A DNA stretch of 10,413 bases from Ruminococcus sp. (GCA_023667165.1 JAMPAO010000090.1:1-10413); one strand, 5' to 3'. Counted from the first letter of the stretch, positions 1-5,805 are shown. Notes: a model not told the origin generated them from the letters alone. A program made the numbers and translations.

Positions 1-1
1 A

Positions 2-1756
2 AAAAAGTATTGTTATTTATACTTGCTTGATGAAACAAATAAGAATAATTATGATTTTTATGTTCCAAGAATGATAGAAGTTGTTAAACTGAACAAGAAA
101 AAGGGAGAGAGGAAGCAACGATTTTTTCCGGATGTTGACCAAAATAAAAGGATTATGAATAAAAAATATGATATGTCAATTGCTTGTTTATTAAAAGTAG
201 TATCAAAGGACAATGCGGCTATATTTTGTGGAACCAAAGTAAGTGCAAACAAGATCTTAGAAAGAATCATTGAATTAAACGACAGAGGAGTAGATGTAAA
301 ATGTTTAATGGATAGAGCCCAAAAAAATGAGGTTAATAAATTATCAAGATTAATTGACAAGAACTATGGTGATGAGAATCCTTTGTATATTACTTCAAAA
401 CTTGGTGTCTTTGCACATCATGGAGGAGTATCGGAAGGAATAAAAAATGCAATCGAATATGCGCTCCGCAAGGGATACATAACTAATGTTGTATGTACTT
501 CTACATTAGCGCAAGGAGTTAATCTTCCAATAAAATATTTAATAGTATCTAGCATATATCAGGGAAATAAAAAAATTAAAGTAAGAGATTTTCAAAATTT
601 AATAGGAAGAACAGCAAGATCGGGAATGTTTACAGAGGGGACTATTATTTTTTCTGATCCCTTTGTTTTTCAAAATAAAAAGAATAATTGGGAATGGAAA
701 GAACATAAAAAACTGTTAGAATCATCAAATTCCGAAAAATGTAGCAGTGCACTATTAGAAATAATAAAGCCAAAAGAATTTAGCAAAAAGAAACGCAACT
801 TTTATAAATTAATAACAATATATTATAATAATAAGACAAGCTATGAAAAAATCATTCAGTCGTTACATAACCTATCAGAAGAACAACTATTAAAATGGAT
901 CAATCATATAATAAGTGTTTTGGGTAAAATAGAGGGATTCATATCACTTGCTTTAATTGATTCCGATTACTCTGAGGAATTTATAGATACAATGTTAAAA
1001 TCTACTCTTGCTAATTCACTGGCAACTGACGAAGAGAGAGAGCAATTACATAAATTGTTTAGGCTTATATGTAATCATATTTTAGAGAAGTTCCCTGAAG
1101 CAGAGGATAAACTAGCCTTTTCAAGATCCTTGATTTCCAGCGATAGCTATATAGAAATGAAAAAAGAAATTGATTGTTTGGATATCAATGAAATAGGAAC
1201 AGATGAATTACTTGTTTTTTCACTTCATATGATTTTGAAATATAGTCCAACGATCAAAATAATGAAGAAATTTGAAAAAGCGGAAAGTGTAATTGAAATT
1301 GCAAAAATGTGGATGAAAGGAGATTCGTATTACTCAATACTGAAATATGCAAACAAAATCGGCTGCTTATTTTATTGGTATAAAAGATTAAAGCCAGTAT
1401 CTCTTGACGAGATAGTATCAGTATGTGACGAAGATTTTGGATATTCGTCATCTATTATTATCAATAGTATATGTGAAATAATCAATCAAAGAAATGATGA
1501 TAATGCATCGGAATGTGTTATGCAGTTACAAAATATTATGCAAAGCCTTAAATACGGACTTCGGGATAGAACAGCAATTCTTGTATATGAATTAGGATTT
1601 AATGACCGATACTTATCACAAGAAATTGCAAAGTTAATAGGAGCGTGTCATAATAAAAATGAAGCAATGGCTACAATTAAAAAAAAGAAAAGCGAAATAA
1701 AGGAATTATTAAATGAATATCCGTCCGTTTTTTTGAACCGATTGGAGAATATATAG
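2..1756 (+). CDS. Ski2-like superfamily 2 helicase, C-terminal part (5'-truncated by window edge)
   Basis: The frame is open to the first base of the window. The first usable start is a TTG at 23 with no convincing ribosome binding site, so the true start and the N-terminal ATPase domain (Walker A, DExH) lie outside the window. Numbered from the TTG at 23, the second RecA-like domain is clear. AIFCGTK lies near residues 66-72, and GVFAHHGG resembles the 'HHaGl' of Ski2 proteins. TSTLAQGVNLP is motif V, and QNLIGRTARSG (nt 593-625) is motif VI with its arginine finger. About 350 mostly helical residues follow that I cannot assign. Such helicases use ATP to unwind DNA or RNA. Ski2/Hel308-like members occur in antiphage systems, for example HamB of Hachiman, where a DUF1837 nuclease gene is the partner. 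That identity is only a guess, because the upstream gene is not visible. Codon use is strongly AT-biased compared with genes after 3.4 kb. Confidence 0.85.
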   Translation, partial: KKYCYLYLLDETNKNNYDFYVPRMIEVVKLNKKKGERKQRFFPDVDQNKRIMNKKYDMSIACLLKVVSKDNAAIFCGTKVSANKILERIIELNDRGVDVKCLMDRAQKNEVNKLSRLIDKNYGDENPLYITSKLGVFAHHGGVSEGIKNAIEYALRKGYITNVVCTSTLAQGVNLPIKYLIVSSIYQGNKKIKVRDFQNLIGRTARSGMFTEGTIIFSDPFVFQNKKNNWEWKEHKKLLESSNSEKCSSALLEIIKPKEFSKKKRNFYKLITIYYNNKTSYEKIIQSLHNLSEEQLLKWINHIISVLGKIEGFISLALIDSDYSEEFIDTMLKSTLANSLATDEEREQLHKLFRLICNHILEKFPEAEDKLAFSRSLISSDSYIEMKKEIDCLDINEIGTDELLVFSLHMILKYSPTIKIMKKFEKAESVIEIAKMWMKGDSYYSILKYANKIGCLFYWYKRLKPVSLDEIVSVCDEDFGYSSSIIINSICEIINQRNDDNASECVMQLQNIMQSLKYGLRDRTAILVYELGFNDRYLSQEIAKLIGACHNKNEAMATIKKKKSEIKELLNEYPSVFLNRLENI

Positions 1757-1884
1757 TTCTGAATTATAAACTGTGTAAGTGCATTTTCAGATAAAAACGC
1801 CATTATTAAAAGTGGCAGCCCTAAAAAACATTTAACGTAAACTGTAAGATTTACAGATAAAGAGCAGATTATCATAAATTAAAA
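1757..1884. other. Convergent intergenic spacer between helicase and DUF3990 operon
   Basis: AT-rich 128-bp spacer between two converging genes. No strong intrinsic terminator is present for the helicase transcript. The only clear dyad is the small hairpin at 1842-1856, listed separately. Confidence 0.5.
1842..1856 (-). terminator. Weak candidate terminator hairpin for the minus-strand operon
   Basis: CTGTAA, a GAT loop, then TTACAG forms a perfect 6-bp stem. On the minus strand it lies about 30 bp past the stop codon of the 145-codon gene. It is followed by a T-rich run that ends in six T's at 1823-1828. The stem is short and AT-rich, and the long T run is not directly adjacent, so this call is weak. 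Confidence 0.3.
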
Positions 1885-2322
1885 TTACTGTATTATTTTA
1901 CCGTTTCGGTAACATTCACTGATATAATCCCTCGGCTGATAAAAAAAGTCTGAATTATAATTTGAAATGGCATCATTGATCCATGAAGAGTAAACATTTT
2001 TCAGAGTTTCAATAATATCTCCGTCATCAACATCTTCGATCAGCCGTTCATACACCTCTCCGATTGTCCAGTAATCGGGAGTTTCATATTTACAGTCTTT
2101 TTCATTATCAAAGCTGCCGCTTTGCAGATCACACGAAGAAATAAATTCGTTGGCAACCATTGCGATAGGTTCACAGTGAAGAACATCCGCATGGCTGAAA
2201 ATTCTCCCGATAATTTTATCTCCCAGCAACGAAACAACTTCTGACCGTTTCAGTCTGCACTGCCTCCCGATAAATTCTATAAGACTGCATGTGTAAAACA
2301 ATGCACTGTTATTTTTCATCAT
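1885..2322 (-). CDS. Hypothetical protein, partner of the DUF3990 gene
   Basis: A 145-residue acidic, soluble-looking protein with no signal peptide or membrane segment. I do not recognise a named domain. The first 65 residues look helical (ALFYTCSLIEFIGR, KRSEVVSLLG, PIAMVANEF). A conserved-looking central patch reads KYETPDYWTIGEVYERLIED (residues 78-97), and the tail is aromatic-rich. The start is one of two adjacent ATGs (2322 or 2319), with GAGG just upstream on the coding strand. It lies inside the 3' end of the DUF3990 gene (14-bp overlap), so the two are translationally coupled. From memory, proteins of this type accompany DUF3990 genes in other Clostridia. That, and the tight overlap, suggest a functional pair, possibly toxin and neutraliser, but no activity can be read from the sequence. 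Confidence 0.75.
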   Translation of the reverse strand: MMKNNSALFYTCSLIEFIGRQCRLKRSEVVSLLGDKIIGRIFSHADVLHCEPIAMVANEFISSCDLQSGSFDNEKDCKYETPDYWTIGEVYERLIEDVDDGDIIETLKNVYSSWINDAISNYNSDFFYQPRDYISECYRNGKIIQ

Positions 2323-2773
2323 TTACCTCATATCCTTTCTGAAATTCAAGAGCCGTAAGCGCCCTTGCAGTGTGAAAACTTATCTGGTGGGTGGGCTTTT
2401 TAAATTTGGCAAGCTCCCAGAAAGCCGTTCTTGAGATCTTACCGTCAATATAATTTTGTACGTAATTAAATATTGTATCATCAGCCATAGGTCCTTCTAC
2501 TACGTCATAGTCATGAGGCGTACCTATACGGCAGGCAGTGATAAAATCAAGCCATTCCTCAGTCATTTCGGTAAAATTCAGTATCTTCAGAGAAGCGTTG
2601 GGTGTATAGATGTATTCGCTTATAAATCCATTTCCGCTGAAGCGTGTTGCCCAGCGCTGCGCCTGTTCCTTTAATAAAGTACAGTAAAAACCAAAATAAA
2701 AATCCTTATTGAATTTGGCAGTCCTTATTTCAGGAAATTCAACAATTTCCTTACTTCCGTGATATAAAATCAT
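2309..2773 (-). CDS. DUF3990 protein, ADP-ribosyltransferase-like fold
   Basis: A 154-residue protein with the DUF3990 signature: LYHGS at residues 3-7, FGFYCT at 27-32 followed by EQAQRWA at 36-42, EEWLDFITACR at 72-82, HDYDVVEGPMADD at 87-99, and QISFHTARAL at 130-139. The YHGS and GFYcT segments resemble the first and second catalytic positions of ADP-ribosyltransferases. The third position would be in QISFHT, with Q rather than the usual E. Family function is uncharacterised to my knowledge, so NAD-dependent transfer is inference. I chose the ATG at 2773 because AAGGAAAGG lies upstream (2789-2797) and the family motif starts right at the N-terminus. An in-frame TTG at 2800 would add nine residues and would consume that ribosome binding site. 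It is the first gene of a two-gene operon. The small DUF3791 gene that, as I recall, often precedes it is absent here. Confidence 0.8.
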   Translation of the reverse strand: MILYHGSKEIVEFPEIRTAKFNKDFYFGFYCTLLKEQAQRWATRFSGNGFISEYIYTPNASLKILNFTEMTEEWLDFITACRIGTPHDYDVVEGPMADDTIFNYVQNYIDGKISRTAFWELAKFKKPTHQISFHTARALTALEFQKGYEVNDEK

Positions 2774-2815
2774 GCTATCTGTTTTAATCCTTTCCTTCAA
2801 ATATTACTATATTTT

Positions 2816-2844
2816 ATTATAGCATATAAACATAACTTTTTCAA
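2816..2844 (-). promoter_or_regulatory. Sigma-A promoter with extended -10 for the DUF3990 operon
   Basis: On the minus strand TTGAAA (2844-2839), a 17-bp spacer, and TATAAT (2821-2816) form an almost perfect vegetative promoter. A TG one base before the -10 makes it an extended -10 (TGCTATAAT). Three bases upstream of the -35 there are 14 consecutive A's (2861-2848), placed as an UP-element A-tract would be. Transcription would start near 2809, about 36 bp before the chosen ATG. Such a strong promoter for this small operon is notable. Confidence 0.85.
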
Positions 2845-2847
2845 CTG

Positions 2848-2861
2848 TTTTTTTTTTTTTT
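2848..2861. repeat. Homopolymer run of 14 T (A-tract on minus strand)
   Basis: Fourteen T's on the plus strand, directly upstream of the DUF3990 promoter -35. It may act as an UP element and could vary in length by slippage, which would tune promoter strength. Its role is inference. Confidence 0.7.
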
Positions 2862-2868
2862 AATATGA

Positions 2869-2901
2869 GGCAATGCCACACATGTCACGTGCGGCATTGC
2901 C
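2869..2901. repeat. Perfect 9-bp inverted repeat (hairpin) between truncated spoIIID and DUF3990 operon
   Basis: GGCAATGCC (2869-2877) and GGCATTGCC (2893-2901) are exact reverse complements. After one mismatch a further CAC/GTG pairing closes a 7-nt loop. On the minus strand it is followed by an A-rich, not T-rich, run. On the plus strand nothing T-rich follows. It is therefore not a standard rho-independent terminator in either direction. It could be a protein-binding palindrome, a remnant of an insertion, or a weak terminator for the spoIIID fragment. Confidence 0.75.
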
Positions 2902-2934
2902 CTTAAACTCATCTTATCACCAAAACTGTATTTT

Positions 2935-3078
2935 CTATTTTGTTACTTCCGTATGTACGGTAGATTTGCTTATTCCGAATTTTTTCGCAGCGGCTCTGAC
3001 GGTTGCACGGCTTTCTATTATATATTCTCCGAGAATTAACGCCCTTTCTTTTTGCTCGTCATAGGTAAGAGTGTTCAT
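2935..3078 (-). pseudogene. spoIIID: SpoIIID-like regulator, truncated after the helix-turn-helix
   Basis: A 47-codon ORF with a very good ribosome binding site (GGGGAGG, five bases before the ATG at 3078). The protein matches the N-terminal half of SpoIIID: YDEQKERALILGEYIIES, then TVRAAAKKFGISKSTVHTEVTK (residues 26-47), the helix-turn-helix with the typical KFGISKSTVH recognition helix. SpoIIID is a mother-cell transcription factor of about 80-95 residues in spore formers. Here a TAG follows VTK where the family continues with a basic C-terminal half that also contacts DNA. None of the three frames downstream encodes that half, so this is a loss of the 3' end rather than a point mutation. 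It may be a decayed gene or a small helix-turn-helix protein still made. The junction with the AT-rich left part lies just downstream. Confidence 0.7.
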
Positions 3079-3107
3079 ATTAGCCTCCCCGTTACAGTTT
3101 TTCGCTT

Positions 3108-3302
3108 TTTAAGGCTTAATAACATTTTATGCGGGGGAGAGCCTGTAAATGACTTTTGTTGAAATATGTACAACCCTGTTATCGCTTTTTTCGAAAATTT
3201 CCCCGTATGTTAAGCAAACCGTTTTTTGGGGAGGGTGGAAATTTTATAAACCCTTACGGTACGCGGCTCTCTTTCCGTCTGAGGAGGGGATAAAGCCTTA
3301 AA
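3108..3302. repeat. Two-part imperfect inverted repeat
   Basis: TTTAAGGCTT (3108-3117) is the exact reverse complement of 3293-3302. GAGAGCC (3137-3143) is the exact reverse complement of 3265-3271. The two blocks come in the same order in both arms, with 19 and 21 bp between them, so the arms look like diverged copies of one 36 to 38-bp sequence facing each other across about 120 bp. This could be the ends of a small non-coding element, a binding-site pair, or the base of a long RNA structure. Confidence 0.45.
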
Positions 3303-3392
3303 TGGGTGTTCATTTAATAACAGTGTATCGCTAAAGTTTATTCAAACCATACGCATAAGTAATAAAATGGTAACAAAAGGATAGCGGGATAG

Positions 3393-3401
3393 TGATATAA
3401 T
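3393..3401 (+). promoter_or_regulatory. Extended -10 promoter for the plus-strand cluster
   Basis: TGATATAAT fits an extended -10 element (TGnTATAAT). A second TATAAT overlaps directly behind it (3401-3406). No good -35 is seen at 17 bp, which extended -10 promoters can tolerate. The start of transcription would be near 3408, giving a leader of about 70 bases before the ATG at 3482. Confidence 0.6.
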
Positions 3402-3481
3402 ATAATATAAGCTGATTTGATACGGCATTCAAGGGCAGCAAAATTATTTCAATGCGGCACAATAAAAAGGAGCGTTCGGTC

Positions 3482-4462
3482 ATGAGAGAATACCCTTTGA
3501 GCATATATATCAAGTGCGATAAAAAAATCTGCCATATCATTCCCTGTGTGCAGCGAAAGCACGATGGGGTAGGGATAGCGGCATATGTTACCTCTTCGCT
3601 TCCGTTTGCTTCACGCAGCGACGGGGAACTGGGGAAAGCAGTTGCCGGCGGCTTTGATTATATACTCCGAAAATACGAAAACGATGAGGATATCGACGAG
3701 GCTGTTACCAAGCAGATCCCTTGGAAAAAGCGGGGGAATGTACATATCATCAGGTATAAGAGCGGAGAGTATAAAATCAGCATTGATTATATAAATCACG
3801 AGATCATGACTACCAATACGGCGGCTGTCCGCAAATATCCGGCAGATATCTCCGTTGAGGAGTTGGGGAAAGCGGTGCGGTCTGCAATTGAGCTTGCTCT
3901 GGATTATATGAACAGGCAGGAGATCACGGTGTATCACTCCGATCAAGAGGGACTTCTTTTTGTTCCCAATGCTGTGGGAAATACGGGATATGTTTTGTCT
4001 GACCGCTGCATAAGAGTTCTTCCGCCGTATATACCGGAGGATATCCGAGCCGCCGCAAAGGAAGCCTTTGACTATGCCGCCGCAAATCCAGCAGACAAGC
4101 GGACGAAAAAGGAACGGAAGGAAAATTTGCCCTGGCGCGAATTTTCCAAATACAAGAGCTTCCGCGGCTTTGTAAAATCTCATCACTGCGTGGAAATGCA
4201 CCGCCTGACCGATGGCAGGCTTGTGTTTATACCCACTCTCCGCATTGATACCTATGAAAGCCTGTTCGCCGAATGTGATGCAATCCGGATCGTCAGAAGC
4301 GGCGGTATATCGGATGAAAAATTCAAGGAGGAGCTGTTTGCCGCCTTTGAACTGTGCAGACTGATATACGAAAAGGATAAGGAGCCGGACACGGTGAAAT
4401 GTGAAGGATTTTTTGAGTATATCGGAGAGCTTGCCGGACAGCTTGAAAGTGAGGAATTATAA
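3482..4462 (+). CDS. Hypothetical 326-residue protein built of two related halves
   Basis: I do not recognise a named family. The ATG at 3482 is chosen because AAAAAGGAG (3465-3473) lies nine bases upstream; the ATG at 3452 has no ribosome binding site. The protein is soluble, without a signal peptide or membrane segment. It appears to be an internal duplication. Residues 6-143 and 148-296 each contain a beta-rich segment, a helix of the type ELGKAVAGGFDY or AAAKEAFDYA, a charged linker ending in PWK or PWR (80-82, 217-219), a second beta-rich segment, and a second helix (EELGKAVRSAIELALDY, FKEELFAAFELC). That gives four alpha/beta units of about 55-60 residues. Modular beta-plus-helix proteins of this sort occur among immunity proteins of polymorphic toxins, but that is only an analogy. 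It is the first gene of a tightly spaced cluster; its stop is one base before the next ATG. Confidence 0.8.
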   Translation: MREYPLSIYIKCDKKICHIIPCVQRKHDGVGIAAYVTSSLPFASRSDGELGKAVAGGFDYILRKYENDEDIDEAVTKQIPWKKRGNVHIIRYKSGEYKISIDYINHEIMTTNTAAVRKYPADISVEELGKAVRSAIELALDYMNRQEITVYHSDQEGLLFVPNAVGNTGYVLSDRCIRVLPPYIPEDIRAAAKEAFDYAAANPADKRTKKERKENLPWREFSKYKSFRGFVKSHHCVEMHRLTDGRLVFIPTLRIDTYESLFAECDAIRIVRSGGISDEKFKEELFAAFELCRLIYEKDKEPDTVKCEGFFEYIGELAGQLESEEL

Positions 4463-4463
4463 G

Positions 4464-4889
4464 ATGTTTACAATAAAACATAACGAGCTTTCGGCGGAGG
4501 AGTTTATTTTTCTGTGGGAAAGCGTTTGGGGAGAAGCTCCCACTCTCGGTCAGACAAGGCTTGCTATGGAAAACACTCTTTTTCGGGTATCGGTTTACGA
4601 CGGTGAAAAGGTCGTCGCTATGGCGAGAATGATAGGCGACAAGGGACTTGATTACTACATCAAGGACGTGGCTGTACTTCCCGAATATCAGGGCAGGGGA
4701 ATAGGGCGGACGCTTATTGAAGAGCTTATGAAATACATAAACGGCAACGGCGTTTGCGGTACCGAAATTTTCGTTGAGCTTTGTGCAATGCCCGATAAGG
4801 CGCCTTTTTACGAAAAATTCGGTTTTTCCGCCAACGAGGGCAGGCGGCTTAAAATGATGTACCGAATAGAAAATACAAACGAGGAATAA
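4464..4889 (+). CDS. GNAT family N-acetyltransferase
   Basis: A 141-residue GNAT-fold acetyltransferase, which transfers an acetyl group from acetyl-CoA to an amine. The acetyl-CoA pyrophosphate-binding motif A is clear: VAVLPEYQGRGIGRTLIEEL (residues 69-88), with QGRGIG at 76-81. The C-terminal motif APFYEKFGF (113-121) is typical. The substrate cannot be read from the sequence; the single-domain form resembles YjdJ/YhhY-type general acetyltransferases of small molecules. The ATG at 4464 lies one base after the upstream stop and has GAGG (4451-4454) at good distance, so its translation is coupled to the previous gene. An upstream in-frame ATG at 4401 would lie inside that gene and is unlikely. 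Confidence 0.9.
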   Translation: MFTIKHNELSAEEFIFLWESVWGEAPTLGQTRLAMENTLFRVSVYDGEKVVAMARMIGDKGLDYYIKDVAVLPEYQGRGIGRTLIEELMKYINGNGVCGTEIFVELCAMPDKAPFYEKFGFSANEGRRLKMMYRIENTNEE

Positions 4890-4896
4890 TATAGGA

Positions 4897-5397
4897 ATGA
4901 ATGAAAAAAATATGAAATGTGAATTTTTGCTTATTGCAAAGATATTAAATGAAAAAATGAATACTGTTCCGTTGTTATTCGGTTCGTTAGGCTTGGAGCA
5001 GCGGCTTGATACGGATCTTAACGCCGACGACATTGACGTGCTTATTCCGGAAAAATTATTAAATGACGGTTGGGACGGCATTGCTGGAATGATGTCGGCA
5101 AACGGTTATTCACTTTACGACACCGGTGAACACAGCTTTGAAAAAAACGGTTTGAGCATTGTATTTGCTTCAATAGAGAGTTTAGCTCCTTTTGCCGGCG
5201 TCGATCTGGAAAATATTCCCGTTATTGAGGAAAAGGGTATCCGTTATAAACTTTTGGTGCTGAGCGATTATTTAAAAGTATATACGGCGTCTTTAAATGA
5301 CGGGTACAGAAAAAATGTAAAAAACAAAAATGACCGTCACAAAATCGATTTGATAAATCAAGCGCTTTGCAAGGAGGATAGGTCAATATGGGAATGA
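4897..5397 (+). CDS. Nucleotidyltransferase-like protein
   Basis: A 166-residue soluble protein. Residues 25-50 have the core pattern of the DNA polymerase beta-type nucleotidyltransferase fold: LLFGSLGLE (GS at 29-30) followed by NADDIDVLIP with D44, D45 and D47. The conserved-looking positions EHSFEKNGLSIVFA (78-91) and LLVLSDYLKVY (119-129) follow. The spacing GS-x14-D-x-x-D is longer than the strict GS-x9-11-DxD motif, so activity is uncertain. It may be an inactive or specialised member, related to small MNT-like proteins that modify RNA, proteins or aminoglycosides. It starts 7 bp after the acetyltransferase. Its last four codons overlap the hisI start, so it is translated with hisI. 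The context gives no direct link to histidine synthesis. Confidence 0.7.
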   Translation: MNEKNMKCEFLLIAKILNEKMNTVPLLFGSLGLEQRLDTDLNADDIDVLIPEKLLNDGWDGIAGMMSANGYSLYDTGEHSFEKNGLSIVFASIESLAPFAGVDLENIPVIEEKGIRYKLLVLSDYLKVYTASLNDGYRKNVKNKNDRHKIDLINQALCKEDRSIWE

Positions 5398-5804
5398 TCG
5401 AAGAAACCGATGAACTGTGTCTTGACTGGAACAAGCTGTGCAATATGCCGCAGGGGTGCAGGGTGATCCCAGCGGCGGTTCAGAATGTGAACACGGGGGA
5501 GGTGATACTGATAGCGTACGTAAACGAGCAGGCGCTTAAAGAATCCATACGGCTGAGAAAGGTCGTGCTTTGGAGCACCTCGCGAAACAAGCTGTGGTAT
5601 AAGGGGAGGGAATCGGGCAATACCTTTACTCTCCACAGAATACTTGTAAACTGCGAGCAGAATTCTCTTGTTCTTATCGCCTCCCCCGACAAGGGCAACA
5701 TATGCCACACCAGCTTTAACGGTAAACCCAACAACTGCTATTACCGTGAGCTTGATATGGATACAATGAAGCTTGTAAACTTAAATGAGAAAGGAAACAA
5801 CTGA
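5388..5804 (+). CDS. hisI: Phosphoribosyl-AMP cyclohydrolase
   Basis: HisI opens the adenine ring of phosphoribosyl-AMP, the third step of histidine synthesis, in the cytoplasm. The 138-residue protein has the family features in order: IPAAVQNVNTGEVILIAYVN (27-46), VLWSTSRNKLWYKGRESGNTF (60-80), the metal motif region VNCEQNSLVL (87-96), ICHTSF (105-110) and NNCYYR (115-120). The three cysteines expected to bind zinc are present (C89, C106, C117). The usual DCDxD, whose aspartates bind magnesium in characterised enzymes, reads NCEQN here, and the usual SRSR reads STSR. I believe a subgroup in Clostridia shares this form, so the enzyme may still work with altered metal binding. A strong AAGGAGG (5371-5377) precedes the ATG at 5388. 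It overlaps the previous gene by 10 bp, and hisE starts one base after its stop. Confidence 0.9.
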   Translation: MGMIEETDELCLDWNKLCNMPQGCRVIPAAVQNVNTGEVILIAYVNEQALKESIRLRKVVLWSTSRNKLWYKGRESGNTFTLHRILVNCEQNSLVLIASPDKGNICHTSFNGKPNNCYYRELDMDTMKLVNLNEKGNN

Positions 5805-5805
5805 T

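Larger units (their letters stand above)
3079..3481. other. Gene-free intergenic region of about 400 bp
   Basis: I see no convincing coding sequence, tRNA or known riboswitch on either strand. It holds the upstream region of the spoIIID fragment (no clear sigma-A promoter), a two-part imperfect inverted repeat (3108-3143 and 3265-3302), and the extended -10 promoter of the plus-strand cluster. G-rich runs (GGGGGAGAG at 3133-3141, TTTTTTGGGGAGGG at 3223-3236) and A/T runs make it compositionally uneven. Confidence 0.6.

Noticed and set aside
23..1756. TTG at 23 as the true start of the helicase gene
   Set aside because: The frame is open to the left edge, there is no ribosome binding site, and the protein would lack the whole first helicase domain. 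The gene continues upstream.
2309..2800. TTG at 2800 as the start of the DUF3990 gene
   Set aside because: It would place the AAGGAAAGG ribosome binding site inside the coding region. The family motif YHGS starts right after the ATG at 2773.
2862..2901. Hairpin as an intrinsic terminator
   Set aside because: The tract next to it is A-rich in the direction of the minus-strand transcript, and no T-run follows on the plus strand.
2873..3064. Plus-strand ORF of 63 codons
   Set aside because: It is antisense to the spoIIID fragment, which has clear homology and a strong ribosome binding site.
3120..3180. Sporulation sigma-E type promoter upstream of the spoIIID fragment (minus-strand CATATT and CATTTACA)
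   Set aside because: The spacing and the -10 match are poor, so it does not support a call.
3611..4201. Minus-strand ORF of 196 codons
   Set aside because: It is a shadow of the 326-residue gene, with no ribosome binding site and no recognisable domain.
4323..5081. Minus-strand ORF of 252 codons
   Set aside because: It lies opposite the acetyltransferase (clear GNAT motifs) and the next gene, and its translation looks like random serine- and phenylalanine-rich sequence.
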